Below are positions 1 through 9,848 of a DNA stretch of 64,000 bases, one piece after another (within the stretch, counting starts at the first letter, position 1; each line of letters opens with the position of its first letter). Origin of the DNA: Rubrivivax sp. (GTDB lineage Bacteria; Pseudomonadota; Gammaproteobacteria; Burkholderiales; Burkholderiaceae_C); contig JADJHR010000003.1 of assembly GCA_016707445.1 (NCBI GenBank), positions 682,001-746,000 of the forward strand. The letters run 5' to 3'. The notes beneath the pieces are model-generated. The model was given only the letters and a program-made list of their open reading frames with translations. It had not been told where the DNA came from and ran no database searches. A program made the translations under genes and the position numbers.

Positions 1-2
1 TG

Positions 3-248
3 GGTGACCTTCAGCATTGCCGGCGGCGAGGTGACATGGGTCGCCTGGCCCTGCTGTCGTACTGCGAGGTGCGACGGTGGGCGCGCCAGGCCGGCGAGCA
101 GGCGCTGGCCGAGCACTCGTTCGAGATGATCGTGCGCTCGCCGCACGCCAACCGCGAGGCGTTCATGGCGCAGGTCGACGTGCTGATCGGCGAGCTGGAA
201 CAGGCCCGCGGTCGCACTGCGGCAACGCCGCAAGCCATTCGCGCCTGA
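3..248 (+). CDS. Hypothetical protein, possibly partial at the left edge
   Basis: The frame is open from the window edge to a TGA at 246-248. The first ATG is at 36 and would give 70 residues, but the frame stays open upstream, so the gene may begin outside the window. The visible part is charged and looks helical (rich in Arg, Glu, Ala; a segment near the end reads VDVLIGELEQA). I do not recognise a family and see no membrane segment or signal peptide. A weak gene call that rests mainly on plausible composition. Confidence 0.4.
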   Translation, partial: GDLQHCRRRGDMGRLALLSYCEVRRWARQAGEQALAEHSFEMIVRSPHANREAFMAQVDVLIGELEQARGRTAATPQAIRA

Positions 249-421
249 TCGATCCGGCTGCGCGGGCCGGAGAGATCTTCGCTGACTTCAGATTCGCGCC
301 TTGCCGGCGGCTGGCAATTCGAAGCCATCGACCTGGGCGGTGACGGTGATGGCTGCCCTGCGTTGGCCCCGGTGGGCGCTCGGGCGCCGATGGCGCCGCT
401 GCCTTGACCTAACATGGCCGC

Positions 422-1207
422 ATGCAGACCGTTCACCGCGGCCGCCATGCGCTGGCCACCCTCGACGCGGCCGGCATCGGCCAGCTGACCCTGACCGACG
501 CCGGTGCGCTCAACATCATCGGCAGCGCGGCGATGCAAGACTTGTGCACCGCGCTGGCGCTGCTGCGTGACCACGCCGATCTGCGTGTGCTGGTGCTGCG
601 CGGCAGCGGCGACCGGGCATTCATCGGCGGCGCCGACATCGGTGAGATGGCGGCATTGACGCCGGCGGCCGCCAGGATCTTCATCACCCAGCTGGCCGGG
701 CTGTGCGACGCCGTGGCCACGCTGCCGGTGCCGGTCATCGCCCGCCTGGGCGGTTGGTGCCTGGGTGGCGGGCTCGAAGTAGCGATGGTTTGTGACTTGC
801 GCGTCTGCGACGACAGCGCGATGTTCGGCATGCCCGAGGTCAAGGTGGGCATTCCGTCGGTGATCCACGCCGCGCTGCTGCCACGCCTGATCGGGCATTC
901 GCGCGCCGCGGCCATGCTGCTCACCGGCCAGACCATCGATGCCGACCGGGCCGAGGCCTGGGGCCTGATCACCGAGCGCTGTGCCGTGGGTCGGCTGGAC
1001 GAGCGGGTGCAGGCGCTGGCCGCAGAACTGGCGGCCTTGCCGCCCCTGGCGCTGCGCCAGCAAAAGCGCCTGCTGCGCCACTGGCAGACGGTGCCGTTGG
1101 CGCAGGCCATCGCCGACAGCATCGACGAATTTGCCAACGCCTACGGCAGCGGCGAGCCGCAGACGCTGATGAGCCGGTTCATGGCGCGCAGGAAGCCCGG
1201 GCGCTGA
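422..1207 (+). CDS. Enoyl-CoA hydratase/isomerase family protein
   Basis: A 261-residue crotonase-fold protein, the usual family length. The CoA-binding and oxyanion-hole segment FIGGADIGEM lies at about 68-76 and a second one, GGWCLGGGLE, at 110-119. Both acidic residues used by hydratases are present, Glu119 and Glu139 (in MFGMPEVKVGIP). These support hydration of a 2-enoyl-CoA, but the acyl substrate cannot be read from sequence. No good ribosome-binding site is visible before the ATG at 422. The gene stands alone, with about 170 bases of unassigned sequence before it and the glutamate dehydrogenase 80 bases after it. A family member with isomerase or hydrolase activity is also possible. 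Confidence 0.9.
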   Translation: MQTVHRGRHALATLDAAGIGQLTLTDAGALNIIGSAAMQDLCTALALLRDHADLRVLVLRGSGDRAFIGGADIGEMAALTPAAARIFITQLAGLCDAVATLPVPVIARLGGWCLGGGLEVAMVCDLRVCDDSAMFGMPEVKVGIPSVIHAALLPRLIGHSRAAAMLLTGQTIDADRAEAWGLITERCAVGRLDERVQALAAELAALPPLALRQQKRLLRHWQTVPLAQAIADSIDEFANAYGSGEPQTLMSRFMARRKPGR

Positions 1208-1289
1208 ACGCAGGTCACCCCCGCACCTCGGCGGTGCATGATGACGACTGCAGGGCGTGGACCACCCCAATCACACGATGGAGACGGCG

Positions 1290-4200
1290 ATGAACGACAG
1301 CAGCGACGCACCGCGTCGAGAACGAACCGAGGCCGTAGTCGCACTGGCCGCGCGTCGCCTGGACGTGCCTGTGCGAGCGCGCTTCGAGACCTTCGCACGT
1401 GAATGTCTGCGCCAGCTGGACGACGACGACCTGGGCGAACGTGCCCCCGAGGACTTGTGCGGCGCGCTGCTGTCGCACTGGCAATGGGGGGCCACGCGCA
1501 GCGCCGGCCGGCCGCGAGTGCGCATCATCAACCCGACCGTGGCCGACCAGGGCTGGGCCTCGCGGCACACGGTGATCCAGATCGTCAACGACGACATGCC
1601 CTTCCTGGTCGATTCGACGACTGCCGAGATCAACCGTCAAGGCTTGACGCTGCATCTGATCGTGCACCCGATCTTCGCGGTCGAACGTGATGCCGGCGGC
1701 GAACTGCAGGCGCTGGCGCCGCGTCGCGAGGCGCCGACGCAGGCACGCGAATCATGGATGCACATCGAGATCGATCGCCTGCTCGAACCGCAGCAGCGCA
1801 CCGACCTGGTGGCCGGCATCGAGCGGGTGCTGGCCGACGTGCGCGCCGCCGTCGAAGACTGGCCGGCAATGGTTGCGCGGCTGCAGGAAGCCATCCGTGA
1901 ATTGTCGGAGGCACCGACCACGCTGCCGCCGGACCTGGTGGCCGAGAGCCGTGCCTTCCTGCAATGGCTGGCCGACGACAACCTGACGCTGCTGGGCTAC
2001 CGCCAGCACCGCCTGGTGAGCGAGCAGGGCGAGGACATGCTGCAGCTGGTGCCGAGCACCGGCCTGGGCGTGCTGCGCGAGACCGACGCCGAACGGGCCT
2101 CGGCCAGTTTCTCGGCGCTGCCGGCCAATTCACGCGCCCTGGCACGTTCACCGGTGCCACCGATCATCGTGGCCAAGGCCAACACACGTTCGACCGTGCA
2201 CCGGCCGGGCTATACCGACTACATCGGCATCAAGCGCTACGACGCGCAGGGCCAGGTGGTTGGCGAACACCGCCTTCTGGGTCTGTTCACGTCGACCGCC
2301 TACACCGCGCGGGTGTCAGAGACACCGCTGCTGCGTGGCAAGGTCGAGACCATCGCGCAACGCGCCGGCCTGCCGCCGGGTGGCCATCTGGCCAAGGCGC
2401 TGACGCACATTCTCGAGACCTATCCGCGCGACGAGCTGTTCCAGATCTCGGACGACGAGCTGTACGAAACGGCCCTGGGCATCCTGGCCCTGGGCGACCG
2501 CCAGCGGCTGCGGCTGTTCCTGCGCCGAGACCCCTTCGAACGCTTCGTGTCCTGCCTGGTCTACGTGTCGCGTGACGCCTACGCCACCGACCTGCGCATG
2601 CGGCTGCAGGACATCCTGATGCAGGCCTTCGCCGGCACCAGCGCCGAATTTCACGTGCAGTTGGGCGACACCGTGCTCGCGCGCATCCACTTCACGATCC
2701 GCACCACGCCTGGCCAGGTGCCGGTGGTCGAACGCAAGGCGCTCGAATCGCGTCTGGCTGCGGCGGCGCGCCGCTGGGGCGACCAGCTGCACGATGCCCT
2801 GATCGAGGCCGAGGGCGAGGGCCAGGGCGTGGATCTGTACAAGCGCTGGAGCGCAGCCTTTCCGCCCGACTACCGCGAGCGCGTGTCGCCGCGGGCGGCC
2901 GTGCCCGACCTGCGGCGCGTGGCTGCGCTGACGCCGGCGAAGCCGCTGGCGCTGGCCCTGTACCGGCCGCTGAGTGCGGCGCAGGGCAGGCTGGGGTTCA
3001 AGGTCTACCGGCTTGGCGGGCCGATCGTGCTGTCGGACAGCCTGCCGATGCTCGAGCACATGGGTGTGCGCGTGCTGGGCGAACAGAACTACCGCATCAG
3101 CGCCGACGGTGCGACGATTTCGCTGCACGACTTCGAGCTGCAGGCCAAGGTGGCCGACGACTTCGAGCTCGACAAGGTCGCACGATCGTTCGAGGACTGC
3201 TTTGCGCGCGTGTTCGACGGCAGCATCGAGAACGACGACTTCAACCGGCTGGTGCTGCATGCCGGGCTGGCGCCCGATGAGGTCGTGATCCTGCGCGCCT
3301 ATGCCAAGTACCTCAAGCAGATCGGCTTCGCGCTGACCCAGGGCACGATCGAGATCACGCTGGCCGCGCACCCCGACATCGCGCGCATGCTGGTGCGGTT
3401 GTTCAGGCTGCGCTTCGATCCGGGTGCCCACGACGAGCAGGGCGAGATGGCGCAGGGCAACGCGATCGCCAAGGCGCTGGACAGGGTCAGCAATCTGTCC
3501 GAAGACCGTGTGCTGCGCCAGCTGCTGGCGCTGGTGCAGGCCACCACCCGAACCAACTTCTGGCGCACGGGCATCGGCCATACGGGCGCTGACGGATCGC
3601 GTCGCCCCTATCTGAGCCTGAAGTTCGATTCTGCCAAGGTGCCGGGTCTGCCGGCACCGGCGCCGCTGTTCGAGATCTTCGTCTATTCACCGCGCTTCGA
3701 AGGCATCCACCTGCGCGGCGGCAAGGTCGCGCGCGGGGGGCTGCGCTGGTCGGAGCGGCCGGAGGACTTCCGCACCGAGGTGCTCGGGCTGGTGAAGGCG
3801 CAGATGGTGAAGAACACCGTCATCGTGCCGGTGGGCAGCAAGGGTGGCTTCGTGTTGAAGAAGGCACCACCGGCCAGTGACCGCGAAGCCTGGCTGCGCG
3901 AGGGTGTCGCCTGCTACCAGGACTACCTGCGCGGTCTGCTCGACCTGACCGACAACCTGGCCGGCACCACCATCGTGCCGCCGCCCCAGGTCGTGCGCCA
4001 CGACGCCGACGACCCCTACCTGGTGGTGGCGGCCGACAAGGGCACTGCCACCTTCTCTGACTTCGCCAACGCGGTCAGCAAGGAATACGGCCACTGGCTG
4101 GGCGACGCCTTTGCGTCGGGCGGCAGCGTGGGCTACGACCACAAGGCAATGGGCATCACCGCGCGCGGGGCCTGGGAAAGCGTGAAACGTTTCTTCCGCG

Positions 4201-6098
4201 AACAGGGCGTCGACATCCAGCGCAGCGAGTTCACGGTGGTCGGCATCGGCGACATGTCGGGCGACGTGTTCGGCAACGGCATGCTGTTGTCGCCGCACAT
4301 CCGGCTGCTGGCAGCCTTCGACCACCGCCACATCTTCATCGACCCGACACCCGACGTGCCCGCGTCCCATGCCGAGCGCCAGCGCCTGTTCAAGCTGCCG
4401 CGCTCGTCGTGGGCCGACTACGAAAGCCAGCTCATCTCGGCCGGCGGTGGCGTATGGTCACGCGCCGAGAAGTCGATCCCGCTGTCGCCGCAGGCGCGCC
4501 AGGTGCTGGGCATTGCCGATGAACAGCTGTCACCCACGGCGCTGGTCGGCGCCATCCTTCGTGCCCCCGTGGACCTGCTGTACAACGGCGGCATCGGCAC
4601 CTACGTCAAGGCCAGCAGCGAGAGCAATGCCGATGTCGGAGACCGAGCCAACGACATGCTGCGCGTCAACGGCCGTGATCTGCGCTGCAAGGTCGTCGGC
4701 GAGGGCGGCAATCTCGGCCTGACGCAGCGCGGGCGCATCGAGGCCGCGATGACCGGTGTGCGCATCAACACCGACGCCATCGACAACTCGGCTGGCGTTG
4801 ACACCTCGGACCACGAGGTCAACATCAAGATCCTGCTCGGCCTGGCCGTGGCCGACGGCGAGCTGACGATCAAGCAGCGCGACACCCTGCTGGCGCAGAT
4901 GACCGACGACGTGGCCGCGCTGGTGCTGCGCGACAACTACTTCCAGACGCAGGCGTTGTCGGTGATGGCGCGGCTGGGCGTGCAGCTGCTCGACGCCGAA
5001 GGCCGCTTCATCCGCTTCCTGGAACGGGCTGGCCGCCTCCACCGTGGCATCGAACACCTGCCCAGCGACGACGAGATGGCCGAGCGCAAGGCGCGTGGCG
5101 CCGCACTCACCAACCCCGAGCGCGCGGTGCTGCTGGCCTACGGCAAGATGTGGTTGTTCGAGGAGATCTTGGCGTCCGACCTGCCCGAAGATCCCTGGAT
5201 CGGCAGTGCGCTGCACCGCTACTTCCCGGCGCGCTTGAGCGAGAAGTTCGGCGCCTACATCGACCGCCATCCGCTGAAGCGCGAGATCATCGCCACGCAC
5301 GTGCTCAACCGCATGGTCAATCGCGTCGGCTCGACCTTCGTGCACCGACTATCCGAAATGACCGGTGCCCCCGCGGCGCAGGTGGTGCGGGCCTATCTGG
5401 CCACGCGCGAGGTGATGGGTCATGTGCCGCTGTGGCAGCAGGTCGAGGCGCTGGACAACATGGTGCCCGACGCCGTGCAGGCCGAGCTGCTGATCACCGA
5501 GGGCCGGCTGACAGGGCGTGGCACGACCTGGTTCCTGCGCTCGCGCCGCCTGGCTGACCCGGTGGAGCAGACCGTGCACCGCTTCACGCCCGCGATGCTG
5601 GCACTGCGTGCGCGGCTGATGACGCAGGCTGCGCAATCGGCCGACAGTCAGCGCTGGATTTCTGCCGGCGTGCCCGCAGAACTGGCGCAGCGTGTGGCCA
5701 GCGCCGAAGGTCTGGTGGCGGCGCTGGACATCGCCGAGATCGCCGACAGCGTGCAGCGTGAGGTCGACGACGTCAGCCAGGTGCATCTGGCGATTGCGCA
5801 GTTGCTGGGTCTGCCGCGCTTGCGCCAGCAGATCGACACACTGCCGGCCGACAGCCATTGGCAGACGCTGGCCAAGGCGGCACTGGCCGACGACCTGGCC
5901 GGCCTGCAGCGCGCGATATCGCTGCAGGCGCTGGCGGCCGCCGATGTCGCTGCGGCCGACGTCGTTGCGGCCTGGCATGCCGCCAACGGCGACAGCGTCG
6001 ACCGCGCTCAACGGCTGCTGGCCGAACTGGGCGATGCGGTGGCGGCCGATCTGGCGATGCTGTCGGTGGCGCTGCGCGAACTGCGCAACCTGGTCTGA
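1290..6098 (+). CDS. gdhB: NAD-specific glutamate dehydrogenase, large (about 180 kDa) type
   Basis: A 1602-residue protein of the large NAD-dependent glutamate dehydrogenase family (Bac_GDH), which oxidatively deaminates glutamate to 2-oxoglutarate in the catabolic direction. The N-terminal half carries the family's ACT-like regulatory region. The catalytic core begins near residue 800, with VARGGLRWSERPEDFRTEVL followed by the lysine-rich QMVKNTVIVPVGSKGG. A nucleotide-binding region with GEGGNLGLTQ lies near residue 1135. I chose the ATG at 1290 because GGAG sits six bases before it; the upstream GTG (1257) and ATG (1278) in the same frame lack such a site. The gene appears monocistronic. 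Confidence 0.95.
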   Translation: MNDSSDAPRRERTEAVVALAARRLDVPVRARFETFARECLRQLDDDDLGERAPEDLCGALLSHWQWGATRSAGRPRVRIINPTVADQGWASRHTVIQIVNDDMPFLVDSTTAEINRQGLTLHLIVHPIFAVERDAGGELQALAPRREAPTQARESWMHIEIDRLLEPQQRTDLVAGIERVLADVRAAVEDWPAMVARLQEAIRELSEAPTTLPPDLVAESRAFLQWLADDNLTLLGYRQHRLVSEQGEDMLQLVPSTGLGVLRETDAERASASFSALPANSRALARSPVPPIIVAKANTRSTVHRPGYTDYIGIKRYDAQGQVVGEHRLLGLFTSTAYTARVSETPLLRGKVETIAQRAGLPPGGHLAKALTHILETYPRDELFQISDDELYETALGILALGDRQRLRLFLRRDPFERFVSCLVYVSRDAYATDLRMRLQDILMQAFAGTSAEFHVQLGDTVLARIHFTIRTTPGQVPVVERKALESRLAAAARRWGDQLHDALIEAEGEGQGVDLYKRWSAAFPPDYRERVSPRAAVPDLRRVAALTPAKPLALALYRPLSAAQGRLGFKVYRLGGPIVLSDSLPMLEHMGVRVLGEQNYRISADGATISLHDFELQAKVADDFELDKVARSFEDCFARVFDGSIENDDFNRLVLHAGLAPDEVVILRAYAKYLKQIGFALTQGTIEITLAAHPDIARMLVRLFRLRFDPGAHDEQGEMAQGNAIAKALDRVSNLSEDRVLRQLLALVQATTRTNFWRTGIGHTGADGSRRPYLSLKFDSAKVPGLPAPAPLFEIFVYSPRFEGIHLRGGKVARGGLRWSERPEDFRTEVLGLVKAQMVKNTVIVPVGSKGGFVLKKAPPASDREAWLREGVACYQDYLRGLLDLTDNLAGTTIVPPPQVVRHDADDPYLVVAADKGTATFSDFANAVSKEYGHWLGDAFASGGSVGYDHKAMGITARGAWESVKRFFREQGVDIQRSEFTVVGIGDMSGDVFGNGMLLSPHIRLLAAFDHRHIFIDPTPDVPASHAERQRLFKLPRSSWADYESQLISAGGGVWSRAEKSIPLSPQARQVLGIADEQLSPTALVGAILRAPVDLLYNGGIGTYVKASSESNADVGDRANDMLRVNGRDLRCKVVGEGGNLGLTQRGRIEAAMTGVRINTDAIDNSAGVDTSDHEVNIKILLGLAVADGELTIKQRDTLLAQMTDDVAALVLRDNYFQTQALSVMARLGVQLLDAEGRFIRFLERAGRLHRGIEHLPSDDEMAERKARGAALTNPERAVLLAYGKMWLFEEILASDLPEDPWIGSALHRYFPARLSEKFGAYIDRHPLKREIIATHVLNRMVNRVGSTFVHRLSEMTGAPAAQVVRAYLATREVMGHVPLWQQVEALDNMVPDAVQAELLITEGRLTGRGTTWFLRSRRLADPVEQTVHRFTPAMLALRARLMTQAAQSADSQRWISAGVPAELAQRVASAEGLVAALDIAEIADSVQREVDDVSQVHLAIAQLLGLPRLRQQIDTLPADSHWQTLAKAALADDLAGLQRAISLQALAAADVAAADVVAAWHAANGDSVDRAQRLLAELGDAVAADLAMLSVALRELRNLV

Positions 6099-6224
6099 TC
6101 TGCCGCGTGATGTGCAAACTCAGCTGCGCGTGGCGTCGTGGGGAGCGGTGCGTCGGGTGGCGCCGACCGCGTCGACCTTGCAAGGCATGATCGCTCGCCG
6201 CCAACCCCACCGCAGGAGGGTCTC

Positions 6225-6767
6225 ATGAGCCAGGAACCGATCAGCTTGCGCCGCGCCACGCCGGCCGATGCAGCCGACTTTGCGCGCATCAACAGCCACC
6301 CCGACGTGCAGCCCAACCTGATGCAGCTGCCGCATGGCAATGTCGAACGTTGGCGGCAGATCCTGACCGACAACGACCAGCCCGGCCGCACCGACATCGT
6401 GCTGGTGGCCGAGCGCGCGGGCCGCATGGTGGGCAGCGCCGGCCTGCATCCGGCGGGCGCGGCGTTGCGCCGGCGGCATGCGGCGATGCTGGGCATTTCG
6501 GTGGCGGCCGAGGCACAGGGCCAGGGCGTCGGCCGCACGCTGATCCAGGCCCTGTGCGACTACGCCGACCGTTGGGCCCAGATCCTGCGGATCGAGCTCA
6601 CGGTGTTCACCGACAATGAAGGTGCCATCAAGCTCTACCGCAGCCTGGGTTTTGAGCATGAGGGCACGCACCGCGCTTATGCGCTGCGCAATGGCGAATT
6701 CGTCGATGCGCATTGCATGGCGCGCCTGCATCCACAGCCCCCGCGCATCAACGCCACCGCGCCATGA
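6225..6767 (+). CDS. yhhY: GNAT N-acetyltransferase, YhhY/AaaT-like
   Basis: A 180-residue GNAT acetyltransferase. The C-terminal part, with IELTVFTDNEGAIKLYRSLGF, then YALRNGEFVDAHCMARL, closely follows the E. coli YhhY (AaaT) pattern, an enzyme reported to acetylate amino acids such as phenylalanine and methionine. The acetyl-CoA loop QGQGVGRTL is present near residue 100. The start at 6225 is supported by AGGAGG seven bases upstream; the frame is open further upstream but without such a site. It overlaps the next gene by four bases (ATGA), so the two are probably translationally coupled. The substrate here is inferred from similarity only. Confidence 0.88.
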   Translation: MSQEPISLRRATPADAADFARINSHPDVQPNLMQLPHGNVERWRQILTDNDQPGRTDIVLVAERAGRMVGSAGLHPAGAALRRRHAAMLGISVAAEAQGQGVGRTLIQALCDYADRWAQILRIELTVFTDNEGAIKLYRSLGFEHEGTHRAYALRNGEFVDAHCMARLHPQPPRINATAP

Positions 6768-7537
6768 CACCGGTTGACAGCAGCGATGCCGAGCTCGAAG
6801 CCTTCGACCAGGTGTGCCGTCGCCTGGGCGGCTTCAACCCGCGCGTGGCCACCGAATGGGCCGATGGTTACCTGACCGCGCTGCACGCCGGCCCGCGTGC
6901 CTTGGCGATCGAAGAATGGCTGCCCCGCCTGGGCGGCGACGCCTTCGAGCGCGCCTTTGCCGACCCCGACGACGCGGCGCAGGCCAGTCAGGCGCTGCAG
7001 GCCAGGGTGCGCGTGCTGGCGCGGCAGCTTGATCCCGAGTCGCTTCTCGACAAACCCGAGGCGCTGCACCTGCAGCCGCTGGTGTCGCTGTGGGACGAGG
7101 CGGCGCGTGCCGAGATCGTCAAGGACCTTGGCGCTACCGACGACGAGGCCGCGGAGATGGTCACGGGCGGCCTCTGGGCCGAAGGCTTCTTCGACGCGCT
7201 GGACGACTTCGCCGACGACTGGCGCGTGCCCGCTGACGCCGCCGACGACGCCATCAGCGCCTTCGACGACATGCTGCTGCAGGTGTCGGTGCTGCAGCTG
7301 GACGATGCCGACGACGCCTTCAAGACCCACCTCGAGCGCTGGTGGAAGGACAAGCTGACCACGCGCGAGGATCTGGTCGACGAGGCCTGCTTCGCCGTCC
7401 AGGACTTGCGCGTTTGGTGGCTGGACCATGCCCCGCGGCCGCCCACCCGGCATGTGCTGGCGGCACCGGGACGCAACGAGCCTTGCCCCTGCGGCAGCGG
7501 CTTGAAGTACAAGAAGTGCCACGGCAAGACGGCCTGA
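6764..7537 (+). CDS. UPF0149/YecA-type protein with C-terminal SEC-C zinc motif
   Basis: A 257-residue acidic, helical protein of the YgfB/YecA (UPF0149) type. The C-terminus carries the SEC-C metal-binding motif, EPCPCGSGLKYKKCHG, with the Cys-X-Cys...Cys-His arrangement seen at the end of SecA and YecA. The ATG overlaps the acetyltransferase stop (ATGA), and the stop is next to an in-frame ATG upstream of coaBC. Known family members are small soluble proteins of poorly defined role; the zinc finger suggests an interaction function, possibly with ribosomes or protein export. No catalytic residues can be named. Confidence 0.85.
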   Translation: MTPVDSSDAELEAFDQVCRRLGGFNPRVATEWADGYLTALHAGPRALAIEEWLPRLGGDAFERAFADPDDAAQASQALQARVRVLARQLDPESLLDKPEALHLQPLVSLWDEAARAEIVKDLGATDDEAAEMVTGGLWAEGFFDALDDFADDWRVPADAADDAISAFDDMLLQVSVLQLDDADDAFKTHLERWWKDKLTTREDLVDEACFAVQDLRVWWLDHAPRPPTRHVLAAPGRNEPCPCGSGLKYKKCHGKTA

Positions 7538-7572
7538 TGATCAACCCGACCGCGCTGATGGAGTGTCGCCCC

Positions 7573-8799
7573 ATGTCGACCTTGCCCGACCTGCACCTCA
7601 AGCACATCGTGCTCGGCCTCAGCGGGGGTATCGCCTGCTACAAATCGGCCGAACTGGTGCGTGAGCTGGTCAGGGCCGGCGCCACCGTTCAGGTGGTGAT
7701 GACCGAGGCCGCCACGCAGTTCATCACGCCGGTGACGATGCAGGCGCTGTCCAACCGCAGCGTCTACCTCAGCCAGTGGGACGCACGTGAATCGAACGCG
7801 ATGGCGCACATCAACCTGTCGCGCGAGGCTGATGCCATCTTGGTCGCACCGGCCAGCGCCGACTTCATCGCCAAGCTCGCCCAGGGCCGCGCCGACGAAC
7901 TGCTGAGCCTGCTGTGCCTGGCACGGCCTGTCGATCGCTGCCCGCTGCTGCTGGCACCGGCGATGAACCGTGAGATGTGGGCTCACCCGGCCACCCAGCG
8001 CAACCTGGTGCAAGTCAAGACCGACGGCGCCACGGTGTTGGGCCCGGCCGCGGGCGACCAGGCCTGCGGTGAGATCGGTGACGGCCGCATGCTTGAGGCC
8101 GACGAGCTGCGCGACGAGCTGATCGCTTTTTTCCAGCCCAAGCTGCTCGCCGGTCGCGGCGTGCTGGTCACCGCCGGTCCGACGTTCGAGGCCATCGACC
8201 CGGTGCGCGGCATCACCAACCATTCCAGCGGCAAGATGGGTTTTGCGGTGGCGCGTGCGGCCGCAGAAGCCGGTGCGCGCGTCACGCTGGTGGCCGGTCC
8301 GGTGCACCTGCCCACGCCGCGCCACGTGAGGCGCATCGACGTCAGCAGCGCGCAGCAGATGTACGACGCCGTGCTGCCGCTGGCCGCGCAGCACGACATC
8401 TTCGTGGCCACCGCGGCGGTGGCCGACTGGCGGCCTGCCGCCGCCGGCACGCACAAGCTGAAGAAGGACGGCAGCGGTCGACCGCCAACGTTTGAGCTGA
8501 TCGAGAACCCCGACATCCTGGCCACGGTGGCGCGGCTGCCACCGGCGCAGCGCCCCTGGTGTGTGGGATTTGCCGCCGAGAGCCACGATCTGGTGCGCCA
8601 TGCGCGTGAGAAGCTGCAGCGCAAGGCCGTGCCGCTGATCGTCGGCAACCTGGGGCCGGCCACCTTCGGCCGCGACGACAACACGCTGGTGCTGGTCGAT
8701 GCGGCGGGCGAACATGAGCTGCCTGCGGCGCCCAAGCTGGCCCTGGCCCGGCAACTGGTGCGCGAGATCGCGGCGCGCCACACACCCCGACCCACATGA
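7573..8799 (+). CDS. coaBC: Bifunctional phosphopantothenoylcysteine decarboxylase / phosphopantothenate-cysteine ligase
   Basis: CoaBC makes 4'-phosphopantetheine for coenzyme A in two steps: CTP-dependent ligation of cysteine to phosphopantothenate, then FMN-dependent decarboxylation. The 408 residues match the usual length of about 406. The N-terminal CoaC domain shows the catalytic His79 (in MAHINLS), the PAMNREMW substrate clamp at 129-136 and Cys165 in ACGEIGDGRM. The CoaB half begins near 190, with a KKDG segment typical of the ligase. I chose the ATG at 7573 (GGAG nine bases before). In-frame ATGs at 7537 (overlapping the preceding stop) and 7558 are alternatives. It overlaps dut by four bases. 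Confidence 0.95.
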   Translation: MSTLPDLHLKHIVLGLSGGIACYKSAELVRELVRAGATVQVVMTEAATQFITPVTMQALSNRSVYLSQWDARESNAMAHINLSREADAILVAPASADFIAKLAQGRADELLSLLCLARPVDRCPLLLAPAMNREMWAHPATQRNLVQVKTDGATVLGPAAGDQACGEIGDGRMLEADELRDELIAFFQPKLLAGRGVLVTAGPTFEAIDPVRGITNHSSGKMGFAVARAAAEAGARVTLVAGPVHLPTPRHVRRIDVSSAQQMYDAVLPLAAQHDIFVATAAVADWRPAAAGTHKLKKDGSGRPPTFELIENPDILATVARLPPAQRPWCVGFAAESHDLVRHAREKLQRKAVPLIVGNLGPATFGRDDNTLVLVDAAGEHELPAAPKLALARQLVREIAARHTPRPT

Positions 8800-9245
8800 C
8801 CATCATCGACATCAAGCTGCTCGATGCGCGACTGGCTGGGCAGATGCCGGCCTACGCCACGCCCGGCAGCGCCGGCCTGGACCTGCGCGCCTGTGTGCAC
8901 GAAGCGCTGACCCTGGCGCCCGGCGCCAGCGCGCTGATCCCGACCGGGCTGGCGATTCACATCGCCAACCCCGGCCTGGCCGCGATGATCCTGCCGCGCT
9001 CGGGCCTGGGCCACAAGCACGGCATCGTGCTGGGCAACCTGGTCGGTCTGATCGACAGCGACTACCAGGGCCCGCTGATGGTCAGCTGCTGGAACCGATC
9101 GACATCGGCCTACACCGTGCAGCCGCTGGAACGCATCGCGCAGCTGGTGATCGTGCCGGTGGTGCAGGCCGCGTTTCGCCGCGTCGACAATTTCGACGCC
9201 TCGGCGCGAGGCACGGGTGGCTTCGGGTCGACGGGGACTGCCTGA
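8796..9245 (+). CDS. dut: Deoxyuridine 5'-triphosphate nucleotidohydrolase
   Basis: dUTPase, which hydrolyses dUTP to dUMP and pyrophosphate, keeping uracil out of DNA and feeding dTMP synthesis. At 149 residues it is close to the E. coli enzyme. All trimer-type motifs are visible: GSAGLDLRA (about 24), LPRSGLGHKHGI (about 67), GLIDSDYQGP (about 85), ERIAQLVIVP and the C-terminal RGTGGFGSTG that closes over the active site. The ATGA overlap with coaBC is the classical dfp-dut arrangement. It converges with the slyD-like gene 13 bases downstream. Confidence 0.97.
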   Translation: MTIIDIKLLDARLAGQMPAYATPGSAGLDLRACVHEALTLAPGASALIPTGLAIHIANPGLAAMILPRSGLGHKHGIVLGNLVGLIDSDYQGPLMVSCWNRSTSAYTVQPLERIAQLVIVPVVQAAFRRVDNFDASARGTGGFGSTGTA

Positions 9246-9258
9246 GAGTGCCGCTGCT

Positions 9259-9795
9259 TCAGTGCAGGGGTTCGTCGCGGTCCGGGCGCGGCACGTTGCT
9301 GGTGTCGAACAGCGACAACGGGCCCACCCCCACGCTGCCTGCCTCGACCTCTTCGGCGGTGGCCTCGCGCACATCGACCACCTTCAGATGCAGCCGCAGC
9401 GCCATGCCGGCCAGCGGGTGGTTGCCGTCCAGCACCACGTGCGAAGGGTAGACCTCGGTGACCACGTAGATCTGGTCCTGCGGCATATCGGCCGTGACCG
9501 CGCCGGCGGGCAGGCCCTCGAAGGTCATGCCGGCTTCCAGATGATCGGGAAACAGCGTGCGGCTCTCGAAGCACACCAGCTCGGGGCGGTAGTCGCCGAA
9601 GGCCTGCTCAGGTTCGAGCTGGATCTGCAGGTCGTCGCCTGGCTCGTGCCCGGCCAGGGCGTCTTCGACCGGTGCCAGCAAGTCATCGCCTCCGACCAGG
9701 AATTCGACCACGCTCGTCAGTTCGTCCAGGGCCTGGTTCTGGGCGTCGGTGAGCTTCCAGGTCAGGCTCACCACACAAGGGGCTTCGATCTGCAT
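9259..9795 (-). CDS. FKBP-type peptidyl-prolyl isomerase, SlyD-like
   Basis: A 178-residue SlyD/FkpB-type prolyl isomerase and chaperone. The FKBP half (starting VVSLTWKLTDAQNQ) contains an inserted flap, and the hallmark DGNHPLAGMALRLHLKV lies near residue 125-141. The tail after it is acidic and lacks the histidine- and cysteine-rich nickel-binding end of E. coli SlyD, so a metal role is not supported. I chose the ATG at 9795; the open frame extends to 9897 but would overlap the divergent roxA. Cytoplasmic, with no signal peptide. Confidence 0.87.
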   Translation of the reverse strand: MQIEAPCVVSLTWKLTDAQNQALDELTSVVEFLVGGDDLLAPVEDALAGHEPGDDLQIQLEPEQAFGDYRPELVCFESRTLFPDHLEAGMTFEGLPAGAVTADMPQDQIYVVTEVYPSHVVLDGNHPLAGMALRLHLKVVDVREATAEEVEAGSVGVGPLSLFDTSNVPRPDRDEPLH

Positions 9796-9848
9796 CAAGC
9801 GATGATCGCATGGCGCGCCCGGGCGTTCGGGCTGGGCCAGAATCAGCC